Below are positions 17,067 through 25,818 of a DNA stretch of 40,000 nt, piece after piece. The stretch's first letter is position 1, and each line of letters begins with the position of its first letter. The position numbers and the translations under genes are program-made. The notes under the pieces were generated by a model. The model saw only the letters and a list, made by a program, of their open reading frames with translations, had not been told where the DNA came from and made no database searches. This DNA comes from Ignavibacteria bacterium (GTDB lineage Bacteria > Bacteroidota > Ignavibacteria > Tepidaquicellales > Tepidaquicellaceae). The stretch spans positions 1-40,000 of the forward strand of contig JAQTLX010000018.1 of assembly GCA_028714695.1 (NCBI GenBank). The letters run 5' to 3'.

Positions 17067-18344
17067 ATGAAAAGCAAAAAGTACAATGCTGCTGAAGATG
17101 AAATTATTGTCGGGCTTGATGTTGGTACGACAAAAATATGCGCAATCGTTGCCCAGAGAAAAGATAACAACAGTATTAATATAATTGGTATCGGTAAAGC
17201 CCCGTCCAAAGGGCTTCACAGAGGTATCGTGGTGAATCCGCAAAAGACTGTCGATTCCATAAAGGAAGCCCTGGCGGAAGCGGAACTTAATTCGGGCGTA
17301 CAAATAAAGTCAGTGTCGGTTGGTATAGCAGGACACCACATAAGATGCATACAATCGTCAAGCACTATCGGAATCAATAATCCCGAGAGAGTGATACAGG
17401 ATGAAGATATTAAACGCCTGATGGAACAGGCGAGCCTGATAAGAATTCCCAGTGATACACAGATTATCGCCGTGATTCCGCAGGAATATAATATAGACGG
17501 AAAAGACGGAATTTACGAGTCGCCCGTCGGGATGTTCGGAGTAAGACTCGAAGCAAAAGTCAATATTATTACATGCCTCGTTTCTTCGATTGATGATTTA
17601 TCAAAGTGCGTCAGAAGTTGCGATGTTGATATCGACGATATAGTACTTGAACCTATTGCATCATCGCATTCCGTACTCGATGAAACGGAAAAGAAAGTCG
17701 GAGTCGCGATGATTGATATCGGCGGCGGTACAACAGACCTTGCAGTATTTAAAAAGGGAGTCTTAAAATATACAGCAGGTATTGGTATTGCAGGAAGTCT
17801 TGTAACAAGCGATATAGTTGAAGCGCTTGGAATTTCCGAAGAAGAAGCCGAAAGAATAAAAAGAGAATACGGTTACGCTTTGCTTTCGGAAATACTGAAT
17901 GATGATGAAATTGCAGTCGATTCGATTAACAGAAAGGCGCCAAAGAAGACAAGAAAAAGCATACTCGCAAGAATCATTCAGGCGAGAATGCAGGATATAT
18001 TTGAACTCGCGGCAATAGAAATAAGAAATTCACAGATACAGAATGAACTGCATGCAGGAGTAGTGATAACAGGCGGGGGTTCATTAATCAAAGGAACAAA
18101 AGAACTCGCGGAAGAAATTCTCGGTATGGAAGTTAATCTGGGAATTCCGACGGGACTTACGGGCGGACTCATAAAAGAAGTTGAAAGTCCGATATACGCT
18201 ACAGGTGTAGGGCTTATTCTTCACAGAATAAAAACAGAAGGGACCGGAGGAGATATCGCGGTTTCTTCATCGGGAAAAAAGAGAGTTAAATTGTCAGCCA
18301 AAGGTTTGTTTTCAAAAGTTAAAACCTGGTTTGACGAATTATAA
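17067..18344 (+). CDS. ftsA: Cell division protein FtsA
   Basis: A 425-residue actin-like ATPase that tethers FtsZ to the membrane and recruits late division proteins. It has GLDVGTTKICAIVA near residues 16-29, the SHS2 (1C) region with IGIAGHHIR, and the phosphate loop IDIGGGTTDLAVF at 216-228, then VVITGGGSLIKG. The last ~17 residues, GLFSKVKTWFDEL, form an amphipathic helix that fits the family's membrane-targeting tail. A 56-bp AT-rich gap separates it from ftsZ. Confidence 0.96.
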   Translation: MKSKKYNAAEDEIIVGLDVGTTKICAIVAQRKDNNSINIIGIGKAPSKGLHRGIVVNPQKTVDSIKEALAEAELNSGVQIKSVSVGIAGHHIRCIQSSSTIGINNPERVIQDEDIKRLMEQASLIRIPSDTQIIAVIPQEYNIDGKDGIYESPVGMFGVRLEAKVNIITCLVSSIDDLSKCVRSCDVDIDDIVLEPIASSHSVLDETEKKVGVAMIDIGGGTTDLAVFKKGVLKYTAGIGIAGSLVTSDIVEALGISEEEAERIKREYGYALLSEILNDDEIAVDSINRKAPKKTRKSILARIIQARMQDIFELAAIEIRNSQIQNELHAGVVITGGGSLIKGTKELAEEILGMEVNLGIPTGLTGGLIKEVESPIYATGVGLILHRIKTEGTGGDIAVSSSGKKRVKLSAKGLFSKVKTWFDEL

Positions 18345-18400
18345 GAGTATGATTACAATAATAAAAAATATTATAAAAATTAATCTGAAAGGGTAAAGAA

Positions 18401-19636
18401 ATGCCTATTCAATTATTACCAATCGAAACCAGCGGTGCCAAGATTAAAGTTGTTGGCGTCGGCGGCGGCGGCGGAAACATCATCAATTCCATGGTAGATA
18501 AGGGTATTGAAGGAGTCGAATTCATCGCAATCAACACAGATTTACAGGCGCTCGAAATCAGCAAAGCCGATATAAAGATACAAATCGGCAAGAGCGTAAC
18601 AAAAGGACTCGGGACCGGTATGAACAACGATGTCGGAGAAAAATCAGCGGAAGAAAGCCGCGAAGAAATCGCACGCGCTCTCGCCGGAAGCGATATGGTA
18701 TTCATTACCGCGGGTATGGGAGGCGGTACCGGAACAGGCGCTTCTCCTATAGTTGCACGTGTTGCTAAAAGCATAGAAGCCCTCGTAGTGGCAATCGTTA
18801 CGAAACCGTTTCATTTCGAGGCAAGACCAAGAATGCTTCTTGCAGACCAGGGAATTGATAAATTAAAAAGAGAAGTCGACAGCCTCATAGTAATTCCGAA
18901 CCAGAGAATAGTCGAACTTATGCCGAAAGATTGCTCGAAGAATCAGGCATTCGCAATGGCTAACAAAGTCCTGTACAGCGCAACAAAGGGAATTTCACAG
19001 ATAATTACAAAGACAGGTGAAATCAATGTTGACTTCGCTGACGTTAGAACAACTATGAAGAGCACCGGCGATGCAATGATAGGAACAGGTATCGCCGCCG
19101 GTGAAGACAGAGCAATCAGAGCGGTAACCGATGCTCTTTCAAATCCGATTCTTGAGGACATCAACATAACCGGTGCAAGGAATGTACTAGTTAATATCGC
19201 ATCTAACGGCAATATATTGTTCGAAGAAATAAACAAGATAAACGACTACGTTTATGAATCAGTCGGCGACAAGGCAAATTATATTTTCGGTATTGTCGAT
19301 GACAAGGAAATGGATGAACAGTTGATGGTAACCGTGATTGCAACAGGTTTCAGAAAAGAAGAAGAAGCACTTATCGAAGATAATGCAACTGCAAATGCCG
19401 CAAACTCGGATATACTTGCACAGACAGGTAAGATAACGTCGCTTCCGACAACAACCGAGAAACTGAAAGAACTTGATGTGCCGTCCGTTTTCAGACGTTA
19501 TCCTAACGGACTTGTAAACGAAGACCTGAGCGACAAGCAGACAAAGAAAGAAAATAAATTTGACAAGTACGGACTTGATTCGTTCAATCTCGACGAAGCC
19601 AAGCCTCCCGCGTTCTTAAGAAGATCGCTGGATTAA
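18401..19636 (+). CDS. ftsZ: Cell division GTPase FtsZ
   Basis: A 411-residue tubulin homologue that polymerises into the division ring. The first GTP loop is VGVGGGGGNIINSM near residues 18-31, the tubulin signature GGGTGTG is at 107-113, NTDLQAL and the T7 loop region with NVDFADV follow. The C-terminal conserved peptide KPPAFLRR at 401-408 binds FtsA and other partners. A second peptide of the same style, VPSVFRR at 360-366, lies about 40 residues upstream at the end of the core (see findings). ftsZ closes the cluster, and the gene-free region with hairpins follows. Confidence 0.98.
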   Translation: MPIQLLPIETSGAKIKVVGVGGGGGNIINSMVDKGIEGVEFIAINTDLQALEISKADIKIQIGKSVTKGLGTGMNNDVGEKSAEESREEIARALAGSDMVFITAGMGGGTGTGASPIVARVAKSIEALVVAIVTKPFHFEARPRMLLADQGIDKLKREVDSLIVIPNQRIVELMPKDCSKNQAFAMANKVLYSATKGISQIITKTGEINVDFADVRTTMKSTGDAMIGTGIAAGEDRAIRAVTDALSNPILEDINITGARNVLVNIASNGNILFEEINKINDYVYESVGDKANYIFGIVDDKEMDEQLMVTVIATGFRKEEEALIEDNATANAANSDILAQTGKITSLPTTTEKLKELDVPSVFRRYPNGLVNEDLSDKQTKKENKFDKYGLDSFNLDEAKPPAFLRRSLD

Positions 19637-19652
19637 TTTTCAAGTGAAAATT
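19635..19652. repeat. 18-bp dyad overlapping the ftsZ stop codon
   Basis: AATTTTCA (19635-19642) and TGAAAATT (19645-19652) are perfect inverted copies around AG. The two-base centre is too small for a hairpin loop, so a protein-binding dyad is more likely than a terminator. It lies 24 bp before the promoter match at 19677. Confidence 0.4.
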
Positions 19653-19676
19653 CTGTATAGTACTTCAATTGGTACA

Positions 19677-19707
19677 TTTGCAGATTAGGATTTTTTAAAT
19701 ATATTTG
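19677..19707 (+). promoter_or_regulatory. Bacteroidota-type promoter match after ftsZ
   Basis: TTTG (19677-19680) and TATATTTG (19700-19707) are spaced by 19 bp, the same spacing as the dcw promoter and a full match to -33 TTTG / -7 TAnnTTTG. Transcription would begin near 19712, directly before two hairpins. AT-rich DNA can give such matches by chance, so support is moderate. Confidence 0.5.
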
Positions 19708-19711
19708 CAGG

Positions 19712-19780
19712 CATCACACGCGGTCTTTATCTGCCGATAAGACCGTGCTCTAAGCGGAGAGTCACATCTCCGCTTTTTTT
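19712..19780 (+). ncRNA. Candidate ~70-nt small RNA (two hairpins, terminator-ended)
   Basis: The stretch starts about 5 nt after the promoter match and ends in the terminator T-run. Hairpin 1 pairs CGCGGTCTT (19719-19727) with AAGACCGTG (19739-19747), with one G-U pair and two further inner pairs. Hairpin 2 is the terminator stem at 19752-19775. No ORF of note lies in it. The simpler reading is a tandem terminator of the dcw operon; the promoter position is what suggests an independent transcript. I do not recognise an RNA family. Confidence 0.4.
19752..19780 (+). terminator. Intrinsic terminator after ftsZ
   Basis: A perfect 9-bp stem AAGCGGAGA (19752-19760) / TCTCCGCTT (19767-19775) with a GTCACA loop runs into seven T residues (19774-19780). 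It ends the dcw operon or the small RNA above. Confidence 0.9.
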
Positions 19781-20011
19781 ATATACACCGGTTATTTATT
19801 TGTTGTCATTTCTTATCGTTATTATCAGGAATCAAAACATAATAGATTTCTGTATAATCGGTTTAATATTCTTAATCTGTTTATTTTTTTTTGCTATTTT
19901 CTGATTTCCATATTTCTTTTCGTAAAACCTATCGAAACCCTCTTATTTTTATATTGAATGTGTATTTTAATATAGCAATCTTTAATAATATTCAATAAAA
20001 AATCATAAAAT
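19781..20011. other. AT-rich gene-free leader before the first S46 gene
   Basis: About 230 bp without a supported ORF, rich in T-tracts. It must contain the promoter of the S46 gene unless transcripts read through the terminator, but I find no clean TTTG-N19-TAnnTTTG match. Confidence 0.4.
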
Positions 20012-21748
20012 ATGAGTAAATTCAAAAAATTATTTATACTCCTTTTTATCGCTTTTTCGCCGGTTTATATATACTCTCAATCGGGTACGCCGGGTGTTAA
20101 TCTAGATACAGTAAAGGCACATAAGTTCGATGGCGGTAAAATGTGGACGTTCGATTTCCCTCCATTGGATTATTTCCAGGAAGCATACGGTTTCAAACCT
20201 ACACAGGCATGGATGGATAAAGTTAGGATGTCGGCATTGCGATTCGCTGATTACTGTTCGGCTTCATTTGTATCCGAAGACGGTCTTGTAATGACAAATC
20301 ACCACTGCGGACGTGAATCGGTTTCACTTGTTCAAAAAGAAGGCGAAGACCTGCACGAAAACGGATTTATTGCGGCAAAACTTGAAGATGAAAGAAAAGT
20401 TGACCGGCTTTATGTCGACCAGTTGGTTAAAATTATCGATGTAACAAAAGAAATTCAGAGTGCAATCGATAGAGGCAAAGATCCCGATGAAAAAGACGAT
20501 TTCAAATATCAGAAAATTACTGAAATTGAGAAGAAAAATTCGGAAGGCAAAACAACTGTTTGTCAGGTAGTTTCTCTGTATAACGGCGGTGTTTATTCGG
20601 CTTATATTTACAAAAGATACAATGACGTCAGACTTGTTTTCGCCCCTGAAGATCAGGCGGGATTTTTCGGCGGTGACCCTGACAATTTCACATATCCGAG
20701 ATACAATTTGGACTGTACTTTTTTCAGAGTATATGATGAAAACGGAAAACCTTTGAAGGTTGATAATTTCTTTAAATGGAGCAGCAACGGCGCGGAACCG
20801 GGAGAACCTATATTTGTTGTCGGAAATCCGGGCTCGACTTCAAGACTCCTCACAATGTCGCAATTAGAATATAACAGGGATATTTCCTATCCGCTTATTC
20901 TCAATTACATAAACGGTTTAGTTGACAGCATAAGAACGCTAATTGCAAGGAATCCTGATAAGGAAAAAGAGTTAAATAACCAGTTGTTTGAATTTACAAA
21001 CAGCCAGAAAGTTTATAAAGGCACGGTCAAGGGACTTAATGACCTCGTGCTGATGGCAAGAAAAAAAGATTTTGAAAAGAAGTTCAGAGCAGCGGTTGAT
21101 GCAAATCCAAAACTGAAAGCAAAATACGGAAACGTATGGAATGATATTGCAAAAATCGTAATTGATAAAAGAGAAGCTTACGATAAAATGAAGGGCGGAA
21201 GTTTCAGGGCTTTATATTCCAAACTCAACGAAATCGGAAAGAAAGAAGAATATTACAATCAGATTCTCGGAAGAGCAATTTTTGAAGTTTACGGAACTTC
21301 GATTCCTCCCGATGCTACATTTACTTTGAGAATTTCTGACGGTATAATAAAACAATACGATTATAACGGAACAACAGCGCCTGCGAAGACAACATTCTTC
21401 GGAGCGCTAGACAGATATTTCTCGTTCAATAAGCAATATCCGTGGTCGCTTCCGAACAGATGGCTTAATTTACCTAAAGAATTTGATTTGAGTACGCCTT
21501 TCAATTTCATTTCTACTAATGATATTATCGGCGGAAATTCTGGAAGCCCGATGATAAATAAGAACGCTGAAATAGTAGGACTCGTGTTTGACGGCAATAT
21601 TGAAAGTATGCCGGGAGAATTTATTTATACGGACGAAGTGCCCACGACAGTATCAGTCGATTCAAGAGGTCTTCTTGAATGTATCAACAATCTGTACCTG
21701 CTCAAGAGGCTTGGAGCGGAACTGCAAAATGGAAAAATAACCGAGTAA
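20012..21748 (+). CDS. S46 serine peptidase, shortened helical domain
   Basis: A 578-residue exported peptidase of family S46 (DPP7/DPP11). Residues 1-23 are a signal peptide ending YIYSQS. The chymotrypsin-type triad is placed at His98 (TNHHCG), the Asp of GGDPDNF (222 or 224) and Ser510 (GGNSGSP). Gly528, 18 residues after the Ser in FDGN, is the position that is Gly in DPP7 and Arg in DPP11, so a hydrophobic P1 preference is expected. Between AKYG (370) and GRAIFEVYG (420) there are 50 residues, against 166 in the paralogue at 21776. Most of the helical domain that caps the active site and sets dipeptide release is thus missing. The reading frame is intact. No T9SS tail is present, so the product is probably periplasmic or outer-membrane associated. 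Confidence 0.88.
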   Translation: MSKFKKLFILLFIAFSPVYIYSQSGTPGVNLDTVKAHKFDGGKMWTFDFPPLDYFQEAYGFKPTQAWMDKVRMSALRFADYCSASFVSEDGLVMTNHHCGRESVSLVQKEGEDLHENGFIAAKLEDERKVDRLYVDQLVKIIDVTKEIQSAIDRGKDPDEKDDFKYQKITEIEKKNSEGKTTVCQVVSLYNGGVYSAYIYKRYNDVRLVFAPEDQAGFFGGDPDNFTYPRYNLDCTFFRVYDENGKPLKVDNFFKWSSNGAEPGEPIFVVGNPGSTSRLLTMSQLEYNRDISYPLILNYINGLVDSIRTLIARNPDKEKELNNQLFEFTNSQKVYKGTVKGLNDLVLMARKKDFEKKFRAAVDANPKLKAKYGNVWNDIAKIVIDKREAYDKMKGGSFRALYSKLNEIGKKEEYYNQILGRAIFEVYGTSIPPDATFTLRISDGIIKQYDYNGTTAPAKTTFFGALDRYFSFNKQYPWSLPNRWLNLPKEFDLSTPFNFISTNDIIGGNSGSPMINKNAEIVGLVFDGNIESMPGEFIYTDEVPTTVSVDSRGLLECINNLYLLKRLGAELQNGKITE

Positions 21749-21775
21749 AACATTTTATAAAATTAAATTTTTAAT

Positions 21776-23857
21776 ATGCTTAAAAAATATTTCAATGTTG
21801 TGATTTTAATTACCGTGCTGTTTGTGAGCAATGCGTTCTCGCAAAGTTATGGTGTTAATCTCGATACGGTAAAATCATCCAAATATGACATGGGAAAAAT
21901 GTGGACTTTCGATTATCCCCCCGTGGACTATTTGAATGAAACATACGGTTTTAAACCGACACAGGAATGGCTTGACCACGTTAGAATGTCGGCAATTAGA
22001 TTCGCCAATTACTGTTCGTCATCTTTTGTATCTGGTGACGGACTCGTAATGACAAATCACCACTGCGGACGTGAATCAGTGTCGCAGGTTGAAAAGGACG
22101 GAGAAGATCTTCATAATACAGGATTCATAGCAATGAAACTCGAAGATGAAAGACCTGTTCCAAATCTTTATGTAGACCAATTGGTGAAAATCACGGATGT
22201 TACTGCTGAAATTCATACAGCAATGGAATCCGGAAAGACAAATGACGAAAAAGTTGCAAATAAAACTGCAAAGATTTCCGAAATTGAAAAAAGAATAGCG
22301 GCTGAAACAGGTAACAGATGCCAGGTTGTAACATTATTCAACGGTGCGCTTTATTCAGCATACGTTTATAAAAGATATACCGATGTCCGTCTGGTATTCG
22401 CGCCTGAAGATAATGCAGGTTTCTTCGGCGGCGACCCCGATAACTTCACATATCCGAGATACAACATCGATATGACTTTCTTCAGAGTTTATGATGAAAC
22501 CGGAAAGCCGTTAAAGACCGATAATTTTTATAAATGGAGTCCAAGCGGTGCAAGACCGGGCGAACCTATTTTTGTTGTAGGTAATCCGGGAAGAACAGAA
22601 AGACTGAATACGTATGCACAGCTTGAAGCCAGAAGAGACTATGCATATCCTGACGTAAAAAATATGCTCGATATGCTCGTAAATACTTATACTGACATCA
22701 TTGCGAAGAATCCCGAAAAAGGAAAAGAACTGAATAATACGCTCTTCTCATATGCGAATTCCCAAAAAGTTTATATGGGAATGGTAAAAGGATTGAACGA
22801 TGCAGTTTTGATGGCAAAGAAAAAACATTTTGAAAAAACACTCAGAGCAGCCGTTGATGCAAATCCTACTCTGAAAGCAAAGTATGGAAAAGCATGGGAT
22901 GAAGTAGCGAATGCTAATGTTGAAATGAGCAAAATCTATCCCGAACTTTATTCTTATTCCGTAAATGCAAGGTCTGCTTCTGTGCAGTTCATAGCGGCGG
23001 ATAAAATTGTATCATCCGCTCTTAATAAAGAAACCCTTGACCCTTCAAAAGTGGAAGCAATTTATAAGAATTACGATGCTGACCTTGATAAGGCTCTCAT
23101 GAAATTCAGACTTGAGCAGATAACAAAAAAATTAGGAAAGGATAACGCGGCAGTTAAGATTTTCGGTAACGACACACCGGAATCTCTTATGAGTTCATCT
23201 GTCCTTTCAACAAAAGAAGGCGCACTTAATCTTCTTTCTCAGGGACCCGATGCAATCTTAAAATCAAATGACCCGTTCATAAAATTTGCAGTATTGGTTG
23301 TGCCCAAATTAAATGAACTTAAGAAAAAATCTGAAACACTCAGAAATATTGAAACAGTAAATAAAGAATTAATCGGCAGAGCGGCATTTGAGGTTTACGG
23401 GACATCCATTCCGCCCGATGCAACATTCACGCTCAGAATTTCCGACGGTGTTATCAAGAGTTATGAGTATAACGGTACAATTGCTCCTCCGAAAACAACT
23501 TTCTACGGATATTACGACAGATATTATTCATTCGATAAAAAATATCCGTGGCAGTTACCGGATAGATGGATAAATCCGCCTGCTGAATTTGACAGAAGTA
23601 CTTCCTGCGATTTTATTTCGACAAATGATATTATCGGCGGTAACTCCGGAAGCCCGGTTATCAATAAAGACGGCGAGATTGTAGGACTTGCATTCGACGG
23701 CAATATTGAAAGTCTGACCGACAACTTTATTTATAATTCCGATGTTCCACATACAGTATCGCTTGATTCTGAAGGCATAATTCAGGTCATAAAAAATCTG
23801 TATAAAGTAAAAAGAATAGCCGAGGAATTACGTTCAGGTAAACTTTACACTGAATAA
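21776..23857 (+). CDS. S46 dipeptidyl-peptidase, DPP7-like, full length
   Basis: A 693-residue S46 peptidase, the usual family length, that removes dipeptides from the N-terminus of peptides. The signal peptide ends NAFSQS (about residue 23). Catalytic residues are placed at His96 (TNHHCG), Asp220 or Asp222 (GGDPDNF) and Ser624 (GGNSGSP). FDGN with Gly642 at the specificity position predicts DPP7-type hydrophobic P1 preference rather than Asp/Glu. The helical domain (about 380-530) is complete. It lies 27 bp after its shortened paralogue, and the two share very similar N-terminal and C-terminal thirds, so they arose by tandem duplication. Such enzymes support growth on peptides. Confidence 0.93.
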   Translation: MLKKYFNVVILITVLFVSNAFSQSYGVNLDTVKSSKYDMGKMWTFDYPPVDYLNETYGFKPTQEWLDHVRMSAIRFANYCSSSFVSGDGLVMTNHHCGRESVSQVEKDGEDLHNTGFIAMKLEDERPVPNLYVDQLVKITDVTAEIHTAMESGKTNDEKVANKTAKISEIEKRIAAETGNRCQVVTLFNGALYSAYVYKRYTDVRLVFAPEDNAGFFGGDPDNFTYPRYNIDMTFFRVYDETGKPLKTDNFYKWSPSGARPGEPIFVVGNPGRTERLNTYAQLEARRDYAYPDVKNMLDMLVNTYTDIIAKNPEKGKELNNTLFSYANSQKVYMGMVKGLNDAVLMAKKKHFEKTLRAAVDANPTLKAKYGKAWDEVANANVEMSKIYPELYSYSVNARSASVQFIAADKIVSSALNKETLDPSKVEAIYKNYDADLDKALMKFRLEQITKKLGKDNAAVKIFGNDTPESLMSSSVLSTKEGALNLLSQGPDAILKSNDPFIKFAVLVVPKLNELKKKSETLRNIETVNKELIGRAAFEVYGTSIPPDATFTLRISDGVIKSYEYNGTIAPPKTTFYGYYDRYYSFDKKYPWQLPDRWINPPAEFDRSTSCDFISTNDIIGGNSGSPVINKDGEIVGLAFDGNIESLTDNFIYNSDVPHTVSLDSEGIIQVIKNLYKVKRIAEELRSGKLYTE

Positions 23858-23870
23858 TTAAAATTTTAAA

Positions 23871-25694
23871 ATGAAGAATTTTTTAGAACAACTTAAGGAG
23901 AAAGTAATTGTATTCGATGGAGCCACAGGTTCCACTCTGCAGACTTACGGTCTAAATGCCGATGATTTCGGCGGTAAAGAACTGGAAGGCTGCAACGAAT
24001 ATCTTTGCGTTTCAAAACCTGAAGTTGTTACTAAACTTCATACATATTTTCTTGAAGCAGGGGCGGATGTAATCGAAACGAATTCATTCGGCTCTGCTTC
24101 AATTGTTTTAAACGAGTATAATATTGCAAATCTCGACTATGAACTTTCTTTCAAAGCAGCACAACTGGCTAAATCGGTTGCTAAAGAATTTTCAACACCC
24201 GTGAAACCCAGATATGTAGCGGGTTCCATAGGACCTACGACAAAACTTCCTTCCCTCGGGCATATTTCTTTCGATGATATGGAAAATTCTTTTTACAGAC
24301 AGATGTCCGGTCTCTATGACGGCGGCGCTGATTTATTCTGCATCGAAACCTGCCAGGATTTGCTTCAGATAAAATGCGCTCTTTCGGCTGCAAGAAGATT
24401 GTTCGCTGAAAAGAAGAATAAATTACCGGTTATAGTTTCGGTTACTGTTGAATCAATGGGCACTATGCTTATGGGCAGCGAAATATCTGCTGCGCTGACG
24501 GCTATTGAACCGTTTGATTTGGTTGATATAATCGGTATGAACTGCGCTACCGGTCCGAAAGAGATGGAAGAAAATATTCGTTATCTCTGCCAAAATTCTC
24601 CAAAACCTGTTTTTTGTATGCCTAATGCTGGAATCCCTGAGAATGTCAGCGGTAAAGCGCACTATCATCTTACTGCGGAAGAACTCGAGAAGTGGATGAA
24701 ACTTTTCGTTTCTGATTTCGGCGTTAATGTTGTCGGAGGATGCTGCGGAACTAACGCAGGTCATATAAGCAAGTTAAGCGGTTTGTCCGAAAGATTTACT
24801 CCTGCTGAAAGAAAATGGTCTTACACCTCTGCTGTGTCATCTTTGTATGGTATTTCTACGATGACGATTGTTCCTGCTCCCGTATTAATTGGCGAAAGAT
24901 GCAATGCGAACGGTTCGAAACAATTCAAACAATTGCTTGAAAAGAATGATTACGATTCGATGGTCAACATGGCTAAAGAGCAGATTAAAGAAGGTGCTCA
25001 CGTTCTTGATATCTGCGTTGCATTTGTAGGCAGGAACGAAGAGCAGGATATGATTGAGGTTGTTAGGAGATTTAATACGGCTGTATCTTTGCCGTTAATG
25101 TTCGATTCCACCGAAGTGAATGTTCTTGAAGCGGCTTTAAAACATTACGCTGGACGTGCGATTATAAATTCGATAAATTTCGAAGAAGGAACAAAGAAAG
25201 CCGATAAAATACTTGAACTCGCGAAACGATTCGGTTCTGCAGTTGTTGCACTTTCAATTGACGAAGAAGGACAGGCATATACAATCGAGAAAAAAGTCGC
25301 GATTGCAAAACGCATACGGGACCATGCCGTAAAAGTGCATAACTTCCGCGAGGAAGATTTAATATTCGATGCATTGACGTTCCCGCTTGGTTCAGGACAG
25401 GAAGATCTTCGCAAAAGCGGTCAGAACACTATTACAGCCATTACAGAAATTAAAAAAATAATGCCGAAATGCAAAACAATACTCGGACTGAGCAATTGTT
25501 CATTCGGTTTAAGTCCCCACATAAGACACGTGTTAAATTCGGTATTTCTTCATTATGCGATTGAAGCCGGACTTGACATGGTGATTGTCCACGCAGGCAA
25601 AATAATGCCTCTCTACAAAATAGACGAAAAGGGCAGGGAAATCTGCCGCCAACTAATATTCGACGAAAGAAAATTCGAAGAAATACAATCCTGA
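23871..25694 (+). CDS. metH: MetH-like methionine synthase, homocysteine and folate modules only
   Basis: A 607-residue protein with two of the modules of cobalamin-dependent methionine synthase. The homocysteine-binding barrel (about 1-310) has FDGATGSTLQ and the zinc ligands Cys225 (MNCATGP) and Cys291-Cys292 (GGCCGT). The pterin-binding barrel (about 335-600) has LIGERCNANGSKQFK, LDICVAFVGRNEEQD and LGLSNCSFGL. It ends right after this barrel: the cobalamin-binding module (DxHxxG) and reactivation module of full MetH (about 1200 residues) are absent, and the DNA after the stop does not encode them. Either a cobalamin protein encoded elsewhere completes the enzyme, or this is a folate- or corrinoid-linked methyltransferase of another kind. 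It starts 13 bp after the S46 gene and may share its transcript. Confidence 0.87.
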   Translation: MKNFLEQLKEKVIVFDGATGSTLQTYGLNADDFGGKELEGCNEYLCVSKPEVVTKLHTYFLEAGADVIETNSFGSASIVLNEYNIANLDYELSFKAAQLAKSVAKEFSTPVKPRYVAGSIGPTTKLPSLGHISFDDMENSFYRQMSGLYDGGADLFCIETCQDLLQIKCALSAARRLFAEKKNKLPVIVSVTVESMGTMLMGSEISAALTAIEPFDLVDIIGMNCATGPKEMEENIRYLCQNSPKPVFCMPNAGIPENVSGKAHYHLTAEELEKWMKLFVSDFGVNVVGGCCGTNAGHISKLSGLSERFTPAERKWSYTSAVSSLYGISTMTIVPAPVLIGERCNANGSKQFKQLLEKNDYDSMVNMAKEQIKEGAHVLDICVAFVGRNEEQDMIEVVRRFNTAVSLPLMFDSTEVNVLEAALKHYAGRAIINSINFEEGTKKADKILELAKRFGSAVVALSIDEEGQAYTIEKKVAIAKRIRDHAVKVHNFREEDLIFDALTFPLGSGQEDLRKSGQNTITAITEIKKIMPKCKTILGLSNCSFGLSPHIRHVLNSVFLHYAIEAGLDMVIVHAGKIMPLYKIDEKGREICRQLIFDERKFEEIQS

Positions 25695-25818
25695 TAATAT
25701 TAACATTATATTTGATTTGCTTTTATTTGTTGCTTTTTAACATTAAAATTCTCAAATTAGGGTTAATTAAAAGAATAACATAAGGAATCTATACGTTTTC
25801 CCTAACATAAATTGTGCT

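Noticed and set aside
19781..20011. T-rich region before the first S46 gene as a clear promoter
   Set aside because: Several partial -7-like boxes occur but none has the right partner and spacing.
20012..21748. Short S46 copy as a pseudogene
   Set aside because: The frame is intact, catalytic residues and signal peptide are kept, and the loss is confined to one internal region, so it looks functional.
25707..25714. TATATTTG box before the lipoprotein gene
   Set aside because: No TTTG or similar -33 element 19-20 bp upstream; not called as a promoter.
25680..25818. MetH truncation as a frameshift with the cobalamin module downstream
   Set aside because: The 124 bp after the stop are AT-rich and non-coding, and a lipoprotein gene follows; no DxHxxG module is present in any frame nearby.
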